Shown here piece by piece: positions 56,031 through 64,000 of a stretch of DNA of 64,000 nucleotides. Numbering within the stretch: the first letter of the stretch is position 1; each line of letters opens with the position of its first letter. Below the pieces are notes generated by a model. The model was not told the origin of the DNA, did not search any database, and worked only from the letters and a program-made list of their open reading frames with translations. Origin of the DNA: Pseudomonas syringae. GTDB taxonomy: Bacteria; Pseudomonadota; Gammaproteobacteria; Pseudomonadales; Pseudomonadaceae. The position numbers and the translations under genes were made by a program. The DNA is taken from assembly GCF_023278085.1 (NCBI RefSeq), contig NZ_CP066265.1, forward strand, positions 2,014,501 through 2,078,500, written 5' to 3'.

Positions 56031-56633
56031 ATGCCCGTACAACTGTTACAGGAAACCCCTTCGCAAACCGCTGGCCCTTACGTGCATATCGGTCTGGCCC
56101 CGCAAGTGGCCGGCAACCCGACCCGCGAGCTGGAAATCTGGAACGAGCTTGTCAGGCCTGACGCGCCGGGTGAGCATATCGTGCTGCTGGGCAATGTCTT
56201 CGACGGCAATGGCCATCTGATCCGCGATGCGTATCTGGAGTTCTGGCAGGCCGATCATCAGGGCGTTTATCACAACGCATTTCATCCGGACCAGCCGTTC
56301 AATGGCTTCGGCCGCACGGCGACCAGCGACGACGGTCAATGGATTCTGAAGACCGTAAAACCGGGTTCGGTGCGTAACGCGGCGGGTGTGCCGATGGCTG
56401 CCCACATCAATGTTTCGCTGTTCGCTCGCGGCATCAATATTCATCTGCAGACGCGGCTGTATTTCGACGATGAAGCTCAGGCCAATGCCAGCGACCCGGT
56501 GCTGAACCTGATCGAGCAGCCGCCGCGTCGCGAAACCCTGATTGCGCGGCGTTGCATGCACGACGGTCAATTGGCCTATCGTTTTGACATCCGCGTGCAG
56601 GGTGAAGGCGAGACGGTATTTTTCGATTTCTGA
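56031..56633 (+). CDS. pcaG: protocatechuate 3,4-dioxygenase, alpha subunit
   Basis: 200 residues, start ATG 56031 preceded by GAGGAGGTCCGTC. The alpha subunit has the same fold but no iron and pairs with PcaH to form the (alpha-beta-Fe) oligomer. Seen: PSQTAGPYVHIGLAP, GNVFDGNGHLIRDAYLEFWQADHQGVYHN, GFGRTATSDDGQW and RGINIHLQTRLYFDDEAQAN. Length normal. Confidence 0.95.
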   Translation: MPVQLLQETPSQTAGPYVHIGLAPQVAGNPTRELEIWNELVRPDAPGEHIVLLGNVFDGNGHLIRDAYLEFWQADHQGVYHNAFHPDQPFNGFGRTATSDDGQWILKTVKPGSVRNAAGVPMAAHINVSLFARGINIHLQTRLYFDDEAQANASDPVLNLIEQPPRRETLIARRCMHDGQLAYRFDIRVQGEGETVFFDF

Positions 56634-56701
56634 AGCAATGTGCGTGCGTTTCACGGCGCCTGCACCGGCAGGCGACCTTATAAAAATAAAAGGACACCTT
56701 C

Positions 56702-58051
56702 ATGACGCTTTCAGCCAGCGGGCCTGCCACAGGTACGCTCGATGTACAGGTTTTCATCAACGCGCAGCCGTTATCCAGGTATCAGTGGCGAGTGGTCGCC
56801 TTGTGTTTTCTGATCGTCTTCCTCGACGGTCTCGACACTGCCGCCATGGGTTTCATTGCTCCGGCACTCAGCCAGGACTGGGGCATTGACCGCGCCAGCC
56901 TGGGCCCGGTGATGAGCGCGGCGCTGATCGGCATGGTGTTCGGTGCGCTGGGTTCCGGGCCGTTGGCTGACCGGTTCGGACGCAAGTGGGTGCTGGTTGT
57001 CGCCGTGTTCCTGTTCGGTGTGTTCAGTTTGGCGTCCGCCTATAGCAGCAACATCGATCAATTGCTGGTCCTGCGCCTGCTGACCGGGCTGGGTCTGGGG
57101 GCAGCGATGCCCAACGCCACCACGCTGCTCTCGGAGTACACCCCGGAGCGGCTCAAGTCGTTACTGGTCACCAGCATGTTCTGCGGTTTCAATCTGGGCA
57201 TGGCTTGCGGCGGTTTCGTATCGGCCAAACTGATCCCCAGCATGGGCTGGCACAGCCTGCTGATGCTCGGCGGTATCCTGCCGTTGATACTGGCGGTGGT
57301 GCTGATGGTCTGGCTGCCGGAGTCGGCGCGCTTTCTGGTGGTGCGCAATCGCGGTGTCGAGCGGATTCGTAAGGTGCTGGCACCGATTGCCCCCAAGGAA
57401 GTGGCGGGAGTCACCGCGTTCAGCGTGCCCGAGCAGAAAACCGTGAGCAGCCGCAACGTCCTGAAAGTCATCTTTTCCGGTACGTACAGCGCGGGTACCT
57501 TGCTGTTGTGGCTGACCTATTTCATGGGCCTGGTAATCGTTTACCTGCTAACCAGCTGGCTGCCGACACTGATGCGTGACAGTGGCGCGAGCCTGGAGCA
57601 GTCGGCGTTCATCGGTGCGTTGTTCCAGTTCGGCGGGGTGCTGAGTGCAGTGGGTGTCGGCTGGGCGATGGACCGTTACAACCCGCACAAGGTGATTGGC
57701 ACCGCTTACGCGTTGGCGGGTGTGTTTGCGTATCTGGTCGGGCAAAGTCTGGGCAATGTCGCCGTGCTGGCTACGCTGGTGCTGGTGGCGGGCATGTGCA
57801 TCAATGGCGCGCAGTCGGCAATGCCATCGCTGGCGGCACGTTTTTATCCCACTCAGGGCCGCGCCACAGGTGTGTCGTGGATGCTCGGGATCGGTCGCTT
57901 CGGTGCCATCCTGGGCGCATGGGCCGGTGCCACGCTGCTTGGCCTGGGCTGGAGCTTCGAGCAGGTGCTCACGGCGCTGGTGATCCCGGCGGCCTTGGCG
58001 GCGCTGGCGATCCTGATCAAGGGCTGGGTCAGTCATGCCGACGCCACCTGA
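56702..58051 (+). CDS. pcaK: aromatic acid:H+ symporter (4-hydroxybenzoate/protocatechuate), MFS AAHS family
   Basis: 449 residues with twelve membrane helices. The helix-1 motif FLDGLDTAAMGFIAPAL and the loop GPLADRFGRKWVLV are diagnostic of the PcaK/AAHS family (conserved Asp residues for substrate and proton). Length matches PcaK (about 448). In-operon location between pcaG and pcaB supports import of protocatechuate or 4-hydroxybenzoate. PcaK also acts in chemotaxis to aromatics in P. putida. Confidence 0.92.
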   Translation: MTLSASGPATGTLDVQVFINAQPLSRYQWRVVALCFLIVFLDGLDTAAMGFIAPALSQDWGIDRASLGPVMSAALIGMVFGALGSGPLADRFGRKWVLVVAVFLFGVFSLASAYSSNIDQLLVLRLLTGLGLGAAMPNATTLLSEYTPERLKSLLVTSMFCGFNLGMACGGFVSAKLIPSMGWHSLLMLGGILPLILAVVLMVWLPESARFLVVRNRGVERIRKVLAPIAPKEVAGVTAFSVPEQKTVSSRNVLKVIFSGTYSAGTLLLWLTYFMGLVIVYLLTSWLPTLMRDSGASLEQSAFIGALFQFGGVLSAVGVGWAMDRYNPHKVIGTAYALAGVFAYLVGQSLGNVAVLATLVLVAGMCINGAQSAMPSLAARFYPTQGRATGVSWMLGIGRFGAILGAWAGATLLGLGWSFEQVLTALVIPAALAALAILIKGWVSHADAT

Positions 58052-58075
58052 AACCTATCAATCTGGAGCGCTGAT

Positions 58076-59437
58076 GTGAGCAGACCGGGCAATCAACTTT
58101 TCGACAGCTATTTCACCCAGGCTGACATGCGCGGGATTTTCTCCGACCGAGGCCGGGTGCAGGGCATGCTCGATTTCGAGGCTGCCCTGGCTCGGGCGCA
58201 GGCGCGGGTAGGCCTGATTCCGGCCAGTGTCGTGGCCGATATCGAGCACAGCTGTCGTGCCGACCTGTTCGATTTCGACGCGCTGGCCAGCGCCATCGGC
58301 AGTGCTGGCAACTCGGCGATTCCGCTGGTCAGGGCGTTGGGCAAGCAGATTGCTATACGCAGCCCTGAAGCCGAGCGTTACGTACACATGGGCGCGACCA
58401 GCCAGGATGTGATGGACAGCGGGCTGGTGCTGCAAATACGCCAGGCAATCGTTTTGCTCGAGCGCGACCTGGCGCAACTGGCAGAGGCGTTGGCTGAACA
58501 GGCGCAGCGCCATGCGGGTACGCCGCTGGCCGGACGTACCTGGTTACAGCAAGCCACGCCCGTCACGCTGGGGATGAAAATCGCTGGCTGGCTGGGCGCT
58601 GTCACTCGCCATCGTCAACGGCTTGAGGAGATTCAACCGCGTCTGTTGTGCCTGCAATTCGGCGGTGCCTCTGGCAGCCTGGCGGCGCTGGGCGATCACG
58701 CCTTCAAGGTCGCCGAAGCGCTGGCAAGCGAACTGGGGCTGGAGCTTCCCGAGCAACCCTGGCACACCCAGCGTGATCGTCTGGTGGAGTTTGCCAGCCT
58801 GCTGGGCATGATCGCTGGCAGCCTCGGCAAGCTGGGGCGCGACGTCAGCCTGTTGATGCAGACCGAAGTCGGCGAAGTGTTCGAACCCTCTGCGCCGGGC
58901 AAGGGCGGCTCTTCGACTATGCCGCACAAGCGCAACCCGGTAGGCGCGGCAGTGATGATCAGCGCAGCAACGCGGGCACCGGGGCTGGTCGCGACCATGC
59001 TGAGCGCCATGCCGCAGGAGCACGAGCGCAGCCTGGGCCTGTGGCATGCCGAGTGGGAGACTTTGCCGGAGCTGTGCTGTCTGGTTTCCGGTTCGCTGCA
59101 ACAGGCGTTGCAGGTGATACCCGGTCTGCAGGTCGATGCCGAGCGCATGGCGATCAATCTGGAGTCCACCAAAGGTCTGGTTCTTGCTGAGGCAGTGAGC
59201 ATTGCGCTGGCTCAGCGCATCGGGCGCGATGCTGCCCACCATCTGGTAGAACAGTGCTGCCGGCGTGCGGTGGAGCAGGGCGCGCATTTGCGTCAGGTGC
59301 TCGGCGAAAACCCGCAGGTCAGCGAGCAGTTTTCTTCCGACGAGCTGGATCGCCTGCTCGATCCGGCCCATTACCTTGGCCAGGCTCGCCATTGGGTCGA
59401 GCGCGCCGTGGCCGAACACACAAGGATTTCCCGATGA
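58076..59437 (+). CDS. pcaB: 3-carboxy-cis,cis-muconate cycloisomerase
   Basis: 453 residues, start GTG 58076 (CTGGAGCGCTGAT upstream). A fumarase/aspartase superfamily enzyme that turns 3-carboxy-cis,cis-muconate into gamma-carboxymuconolactone. Family features: MGATSQDVMDSGLVLQIRQA, AGRTWLQQATPVTLGMKIAGWL and the superfamily signature GKGGSSTMPHKRNPVGAA at about 278-295. It overlaps pcaC by 4 bp. Confidence 0.95.
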   Translation: MSRPGNQLFDSYFTQADMRGIFSDRGRVQGMLDFEAALARAQARVGLIPASVVADIEHSCRADLFDFDALASAIGSAGNSAIPLVRALGKQIAIRSPEAERYVHMGATSQDVMDSGLVLQIRQAIVLLERDLAQLAEALAEQAQRHAGTPLAGRTWLQQATPVTLGMKIAGWLGAVTRHRQRLEEIQPRLLCLQFGGASGSLAALGDHAFKVAEALASELGLELPEQPWHTQRDRLVEFASLLGMIAGSLGKLGRDVSLLMQTEVGEVFEPSAPGKGGSSTMPHKRNPVGAAVMISAATRAPGLVATMLSAMPQEHERSLGLWHAEWETLPELCCLVSGSLQQALQVIPGLQVDAERMAINLESTKGLVLAEAVSIALAQRIGRDAAHHLVEQCCRRAVEQGAHLRQVLGENPQVSEQFSSDELDRLLDPAHYLGQARHWVERAVAEHTRISR

Positions 59438-59832
59438 CCGAAGACGAACGTTACGAAGCCGGCATGCAGGTGCGCCGCGCGGTGCTGGGTGACGCGCATG
59501 TCGATAACAGCCTGAGCAAACTGACGCCGTTCAATGAAGAATTCCAGGAGATGATCACCCGTCACGCCTGGGGCGATATCTGGACGCGTCCGGGGTTGCC
59601 GCGCCATACGCGTAGCCTGATCACCATTGCCATGCTGATCGGCATGAATCGCGAGGGCGAATTGCGTCTGCATCTGAAAGCCGCAAAAAACAACGGGGTG
59701 ACCCGCGAAGAGATCAAGGAAGTGCTCATGCAGAGCGCGATCTACTGCGGCATCCCGGCGGCCAATGCAACGTTTCACCTGGCCGAAGCGGTCTGGGACG
59801 AAATGGGCGTGGAGTCGTTGACGGAAGGCTGA
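59434..59832 (+). CDS. pcaC: 4-carboxymuconolactone decarboxylase
   Basis: 132 residues from ATG 59434 (ATGA overlap with pcaB). It decarboxylates gamma-carboxymuconolactone to 3-oxoadipate enol-lactone. Family features: EEFQEMITRHAWGDIWTRPGL, RHTRSLITIAMLIGMNREGELRLHLKAAKNNGVTREEIKEVLMQSAIYCGIPAANATFHLAEAVW pattern (AhpD-like fold with the conserved Cys and His). The gene ends the operon. The next enzyme, enol-lactone hydrolase PcaD, is not found here. Confidence 0.94.
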   Translation: MTEDERYEAGMQVRRAVLGDAHVDNSLSKLTPFNEEFQEMITRHAWGDIWTRPGLPRHTRSLITIAMLIGMNREGELRLHLKAAKNNGVTREEIKEVLMQSAIYCGIPAANATFHLAEAVWDEMGVESLTEG

Positions 59833-59858
59833 AAGACTGTCTGATCGATGCGAGAAAC

Positions 59859-59890
59859 GCCGCCACAGTGTTCAGCCGTGGCGGCTTTTT
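59859..59890 (+). terminator. terminator of the pca operon
   Basis: Perfect 8-bp stem GCCGCCAC/GTGGCGGC followed by TTTTT, 26 bp past the pcaC stop; it may also serve the convergent porin gene. Confidence 0.88.
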
Positions 59891-59900
59891 GAAGCAGGCT

Positions 59901-61157
59901 TCAGAGCAACGAAAGCGGATAGCTGACGATCACCCGGTTTTCATCGAACTGGTTGGTGCTGTAGTCACGGCGCATGGTCGAGTTGCGCCACTTCAACGAC
60001 AGGTTCTTCAACGCGCCGCTTTGCAGCACATAACCCAATTCGGTTTCCCGTGCCCATTCTTCGCCGTCGGTGATCGCGCCGGTGTGTACATTCTCACCGC
60101 TGATGTAGCGGTTCATCAGGGTCAGGCCGGGCACGCCCAGGGCAGCGAAGTCGTAGTCGTGGCGTAACTGCCAGGATTTTTCCCTGGCGTTGTCGAAGCT
60201 GGAGTTGTAACTGTCGTTGGCCAGCGTACCGCCGCTGGTGCCGTTGACCCGCATCCAGGCGCTGTCGCCGCTGACTTTCTGCAGGCCCAGGTAAAAGGTA
60301 TTGCCGCCGTGCCGTGCCGAAAGCAGCGCTGACCAGGTCTTGTTGTCCAGGTCACCTGCCAATGCCTGTCCGTCATCCTTGCCCTGGAAGTAACCGAGGT
60401 TGGCGCCCAGGGTCCAGCTGCCCAGCGGCTGGCTGTGCAACAGGTTGACGTATTGCTGGTGGTAGATGTCTTCGAGTTCGGCGTACCACACGCCGACCTG
60501 AGTGCGTTTCTCATTGAACACGTATTCGCCGCCGCCGAAGTTGAATCGGTCGGACGTAAACGCGCCACGGCCATTCAGGGACATGTCTTGCATGCTGGCG
60601 TCATTGCGCGGACTGTTGCCGCGGAACTGACCGCCGTAGAGCGTCAGGTTGTCGATTTCCTTCGAAGTGATCTGGCCACCCTGAAAGGTTTGCGGCAGGG
60701 AACGGCCGTCGTCCGAGCGCAAGATCGGCAGCACCGGCATCCACTCGCCAACTTTCAATTCGGTTTTCGAGACGCGTACCTTGCCGGCTACAGCCAGCCT
60801 GCCAAAGTCATCGGCCGGGCGTCCATCGCTGTGGATCGGCAGCAGTTGTGTGCCGCCAGTGCCTTTGCCGCCGTCCAGTTTCAGCGAGTACAGGCCCAGC
60901 GCGTCAACGCCGAAACCCACTGTGCCCTGGGTAAAACCGGAGCGGGCGTCGAGGATGAAATTCTGCGTCCACTCTTCGGCGTAATTCTGCGCGTTGGCCG
61001 GGTCCACGAAGTTGCGGTTGATGTAGAAGTTGCGTAGGTTCAGATTGACCTTGGCATCATCGACAAATCCGGCGGCATGGCCGGCTATCGGTGTGAGGGT
61101 CGCAGCGACGGCCGCAGAAAGACCGCAAACGATTTTGCAGGGGGCGTTCAAGCGCAT
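59901..61157 (-). CDS. OprD-family outer membrane porin
   Basis: 418 residues from ATG 61157 with signal peptide MRLNAPCKIVCGLSAAVAATLTPIAGHAAGF, followed by OprD features (DDAKVNLNLRNFYINRNF, WTQNFILDARSGFTQGTVGFGVDALGLYSLKLDGG) and a C-terminal strand ending in SLL, with alternating hydrophobic/polar residues of an 18-stranded barrel. OprD/Opd porins take up basic amino acids or, in the OpdK branch, aromatic acids such as vanillate. Next to pca genes, an aromatic acid substrate is plausible but unproven. Confidence 0.92.
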   Translation of the reverse strand: MRLNAPCKIVCGLSAAVAATLTPIAGHAAGFVDDAKVNLNLRNFYINRNFVDPANAQNYAEEWTQNFILDARSGFTQGTVGFGVDALGLYSLKLDGGKGTGGTQLLPIHSDGRPADDFGRLAVAGKVRVSKTELKVGEWMPVLPILRSDDGRSLPQTFQGGQITSKEIDNLTLYGGQFRGNSPRNDASMQDMSLNGRGAFTSDRFNFGGGEYVFNEKRTQVGVWYAELEDIYHQQYVNLLHSQPLGSWTLGANLGYFQGKDDGQALAGDLDNKTWSALLSARHGGNTFYLGLQKVSGDSAWMRVNGTSGGTLANDSYNSSFDNAREKSWQLRHDYDFAALGVPGLTLMNRYISGENVHTGAITDGEEWARETELGYVLQSGALKNLSLKWRNSTMRRDYSTNQFDENRVIVSYPLSLL

Positions 61158-61418
61158 GGAACAGACCTTTTTTGTAGTTATTGAGTCGTTGTAGCTGCCT
61201 GCGATAGTGAAATGCCGGGACGTTGTCCGCAATTGTGAACGTGTTGTTTTGGGCGGTAATCGAACGTTAATGAACCGGTTGGAACATTTTGTGCGAGACG
61301 CTGAAAATACTTGCTGCGATGCTCGCTGTTTTCGAGCACCGGACTATTGCAGTCGAAGCGCATGCAATTGTTTTTACGCTACAGATCCAGGTCGAGAACA
61401 TTTGAACAAGGAAGCCCG

Positions 61419-62306
61419 ATGAGCACTACCAGCACGCCGTTGTCCGGCGTCAACCAACCCCTCAAGGGGATTGGCTTCATTCTTCTGGCCACCTTTCTGT
61501 TTGCCAGCCACGACACACTGTCCAAATACCTTTCCGGTTTCTACCCGATCATCCTGGTGGTCTGGGCGCGTTATCTGGTGCATACGCTGCTGATGGCCTG
61601 CATTTTCATGCCATCTGCCGGTTTGCGCGTACTGCGCACCAAACGGCCCGGCTTGCAGGCGCTGCGGGCGCTGGCGCTGTTGGGTACCAGCCTGTTGTTC
61701 ACCAGCAGCCTGATGTTCATTCCGCAGGCAGAAGCCACGGCGGTCAACTTTCTGGCCCCACTGCTGGTCACGGCGTTGTCAGTGCCGCTGCTCAAAGAGC
61801 GCGTCACGCGCGGGCAGTGGATTGCCGTGGTAGTCGGGTTTATCGGCGTGATGATCATCATTCATCCGGGCGGCGAGCTGTTTACCCCCGCGATCCTGCT
61901 GCCACTTTCTTCGGCCTTGTGTTTTGCGCTGTACCAACTGCTGACCCGGCTGGTCAGTCCGTTCGACAGTCCGACAACCAGCAACTTCTTTGCCGGGCTG
62001 TTCAACACCTTGCTGATGAGCGCACTGGTGCCATTCTTCTGGGAAGTGCCCGCACTCAAACACTTGCCGTTCCTGCTCGCACTGGGCGCCTGCGGCATGT
62101 CCGCGCATCTGCTGCTGACCCAAGCCTTCCGCTTCGCCGCCCCGGCCATGCTGGCGCCGTTCAGCTATTGCCAGATCGTCTTCGCCGGGTTGCTGGGCTA
62201 CCTGGTCTTCGACCACATGCCATCCCCGACTGCACAGGCCGGCATTGCCATCATCTGCCTCAGCGGCCTGGCGGCGGCGTGGCAACAGCGACGCAAGGGT
62301 GGGTAG
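61419..62306 (+). CDS. DMT superfamily (EamA) transporter
   Basis: 295 residues from ATG 61419 (AAGGAAGCCCG upstream). Ten membrane helices in two EamA repeats (~15-145, ~155-290): LLATFLFASHDTLSKYLSGFYPIILVVWARYL opens the first and ALCFALYQLLTRLVSPFDS the second. Metabolite exporter or importer; substrate not predictable. Flanked by the divergent porin and the repeat block. Confidence 0.9.
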   Translation: MSTTSTPLSGVNQPLKGIGFILLATFLFASHDTLSKYLSGFYPIILVVWARYLVHTLLMACIFMPSAGLRVLRTKRPGLQALRALALLGTSLLFTSSLMFIPQAEATAVNFLAPLLVTALSVPLLKERVTRGQWIAVVVGFIGVMIIIHPGGELFTPAILLPLSSALCFALYQLLTRLVSPFDSPTTSNFFAGLFNTLLMSALVPFFWEVPALKHLPFLLALGACGMSAHLLLTQAFRFAAPAMLAPFSYCQIVFAGLLGYLVFDHMPSPTAQAGIAIICLSGLAAAWQQRRKGG

Positions 62307-62416
62307 CGACCGACGCTGAACGCCGTGTCGTGCCAATGTTCAGTTTGCATGCAGTTCCTGACGCACTGCCTCACAGGTCTTCGGCGCAGAACAATGTGCA
62401 GGAGGCTGCCACACAT

Positions 62417-63562
62417 GCTTTTCGATCACGGTGGCACTGACGACGCAGAGTGCGACGTAAGTGACGGCTGAGTCCTGACACTGATCCGGGGGTAGCCTGG
62501 CAGGACGCCAGGCAAGCCGCACCGGGCCATGGATGGCCCGTTGCGGCGACCCCCGGATCAGTGTCAGGACGAAGGAACCCGACGAAGTCGGGCCGGAAAC
62601 GGAGCCAGGGGGTTTGGTTACTTTGGCCCCATCAAAGTAACTCGCCGAGGGGCGAAAAGGTGACCTGAGTCGAACCTCAATCTACCTGACATCACAGAAC
62701 CGCCGTGTGACGCGGAGCGTCACGAACTGCATCCCCACGCGGGGCGCTCATCGTTATACACAAGTCCAACCGACTCTCGTGCATTGCGCCATGCCTCGCC
62801 CGTTGCGACTGCACATAGAAGCGCTTTTTTATCGCGATGGCACTGGCGACGCAGAGTGCGACGTAAGTGACGGCTGAGTCCTGGCGCTGATCCGGGGGTA
62901 GCCTGGCAGGACGCCAGGCTAGCCGCACCGGGCCATGGATGGCCCGTTGCGGCGACCCCCGGATCAGGGTCAGGACGAAGGAACCCGACGAAGTCGGGCC
63001 GGAAACGGAGCCAGGGGGTTTGGTTACTTTGGCCCATCAAAGTAACTCGCCGAGGGGCGAAAAGGTGACCTGAGTCGAACCTCAATCTACCTGACATCAC
63101 AGAACCGCTGTGTGACGCGGAGCGTCACGAACTGCATCCCTACGCGGGGCGCTCATCGTTATACACAAGTCCAATCGACTCTCGTGCATTGCGCCATGCC
63201 TCGCCCGTTGCGACTGCACATAGAAGCGCTTTTTTATCGCGATGGCACTGGCGACGCAGAGTGCGACGTAAGTGACGGCTGAGTCCTGGCGCTGATCCGG
63301 GGGTAGCCTGGCAGGACGCCAGGCTAGCCGCACCGGGCCATGGATGGCCCGTTGCGGCGACCCCCGGATCAGAGTCAGGACGAAGGAACCCGACGAAGTC
63401 GGGCCGGAAATGGAGCCAGGGGGTTTGGTTACTTTGGCCCCATCAAAGTAACTCGCCGAGGGGCGAAAAGGTGAACTGAGTCGAACCTCAACCTACCTGA
63501 CATCACAGAACCGCTGTGTGACGCGGAGCGTCACGAAATGCATCCCCACGCGGAGCGTGGGG
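62417..63562. repeat. ~405-bp structured unit in almost three tandem copies
   Basis: Copies begin at about 62417, 62823 and 63229; shared landmarks are spaced 406 and 405 bp apart. The third copy is cut at about 63562. Each unit contains a multi-branched dyad: outer arms GACACTGATCCGGGGGT/ACCCCCGGATCAGTGTC (17 bp, perfect in copy 1), enclosing GCCTGGC/GCCAGGC and GCCGCA/TGCGGC around GGGCCAT/ATGGCCC; then CCCGAC/GTCGGG, then GTTACTTTG/CAAAGTAAC, then the REP hairpin GTGACGC/GCGTCAC (62707, 63113, 63518). The block ends with CCCCACGC/GCGTGGGG. The apparent short reading frames repeat exactly with the unit and are not genes. Confidence 0.9.
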
Positions 63563-63600
63563 ACGATACCCATTCGGGTTTTTCTGGCGGTGTCAGACGA

Positions 63601-64000
63601 TTACTCGCTGAGCGTCGGAACCTTGCGCGGGGCCATGAAGTACAGCCAGATCAGTGCGATGAAATACATCGCCGGAATCATGGTGAACAGCACGTTGTAG
63701 TTGTTGTTGGTGGCGGTCAGCACAGCGCCGACGATCTGCGTCATGAACATCCCGCCGATGGCCGCGCACATCCCGCCAAAGCCGAACACTGTGCTCATCA
63801 TGTGCTTGGGCGTGTAGTCCATCACCAGGCTCCAGATGTTAGCGGTCCAGGCCTGATGCGCACCCACCGCCAGCGAGATGGCCAGCACTGCCACCCACAA
63901 ACCGCTGGCGTTGGCGGCGAACACCACACTGCAGATGGTGATCGCGAAAATCAGCATCGATACAAGGCGCGCCTTGGTTGCACGCATGCCACGCCCGATC
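63601..64000 (-). CDS. MFS transporter, C-terminal part (5' end outside window)
   Basis: The frame is open to the window edge, so only the last ~132 residues are seen. Four membrane helices are visible (LVSMLIFAITICSVVF, GLWVAVLAISLAVGAHQAW, STVFGFGGMCAAIGGMFMTQIVG, LFTMIPAMYFIALIWLYFMA). The ANIWSLVMDYTPKHMMSTVFGFGG segment is typical of the anion:cation symporter (ExuT/GudP) family that imports sugar acids or hexuronates. The substrate is not certain. Confidence 0.8.
   Translation of the reverse strand, partial: IGRGMRATKARLVSMLIFAITICSVVFAANASGLWVAVLAISLAVGAHQAWTANIWSLVMDYTPKHMMSTVFGFGGMCAAIGGMFMTQIVGAVLTATNNNYNVLFTMIPAMYFIALIWLYFMAPRKVPTLSE

Noticed and set aside
62692..63333. Two near-identical minus-strand frames of 78 codons
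   Set aside because: They are copies of the 405-bp repeat read through its hairpins; they change exactly with the unit, have no ribosome binding site and no protein-like composition.
62417..63562. CRISPR array or tRNA-like cluster
   Set aside because: The repeats are about 405 bp and adjacent, without short repeat-spacer alternation, and no fold has a tRNA anticodon/T-arm pattern.

Overview
The window looks like a chromosomal segment of a fluorescent, plant-associated Pseudomonas, most likely of the Pseudomonas syringae group. The evidence, from recognition and not from a database search, is: (i) the gene order ppsR/ppsA – hydrolase – rraA – cmaX – crfX – cmpX – sigX – oprF – cobA – nitrate assimilation genes, which I recall from Pseudomonas; (ii) a 415-residue levansucrase that resembles the short P. 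syringae LscA form; (iii) a TccC/RHS toxin fragment; (iv) GC-rich coding sequence and many REP-type hairpins of the kind GTGACGCggaGCGTCAC.

Layout. 1-3752: 3' end of a TccC-like RHS toxin gene. 3786-6836 (minus): three-gene operon of a retropepsin-like protease, an inactive transglutaminase with seven membrane helices, and a RimK-like ATP-grasp ligase. 7051-14128 (plus): methylcitrate cycle for propionate (GntR regulator, prpB, prpC, acnD, prpF), with REP arrays in two of its gaps and a perfect operator palindrome in front. 14134-17521: divergent ppsR/ppsA (PEP synthase and its regulator). 17667-23233: hydrolase, rraA, then the cell-envelope module cmaX-crfX-cmpX-sigX-oprF. 23318-35241: nitrate assimilation (siroheme methylase cobA, nitrate reductase, its FAD electron-transfer partner, a PP2C/Ser-Thr kinase fusion, nitrate MFS transporter, and the NasT/NasS sensor pair), interrupted by lscA on the opposite strand. 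35489-44526: housekeeping (pyrD, rmf, rlmKL, a membrane diguanylate cyclase, dacB, yggL). 44642-49667 (minus): BvgS/BvgA-type phosphorelay plus a lone receiver protein. 49921-54189: dGTPase-like protein, a YqjD/YqjE-type envelope operon, an acyltransferase, a thioredoxin-fold protein. 54243-61157: protocatechuate catabolism (pcaQ, pcaHG, pcaK, pcaB, pcaC) and an OprD-family porin. 61419-62306: DMT exporter. 62417-63562: a ~405-bp highly folded unit repeated almost three times. 63601-64000: end of an MFS transporter gene.

The strongest regulatory signal is in the nitrate region. Two separate leaders (before the transporter and before the reductase operon) have the same architecture on the minus strand: a sigma-54 -24/-12 promoter with exact GG-N10-GC spacing, then within about 15 nt an ANTAR-type double hairpin with hexaloops bearing A1 and G4, the second hairpin sharing its 3' arm with the 5' arm of a strong intrinsic terminator. 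NasT, an ANTAR protein encoded 3-7 kb away next to its nitrate-binding inhibitor NasS, is the obvious antiterminator. Other signals are the GntR palindrome before the prp operon, the PcaQ-like dyad overlapping the pcaQ stop codon, and the tandem structured repeat near the right end. No tRNA, rRNA, CRISPR array, insertion sequence or replication origin was seen.
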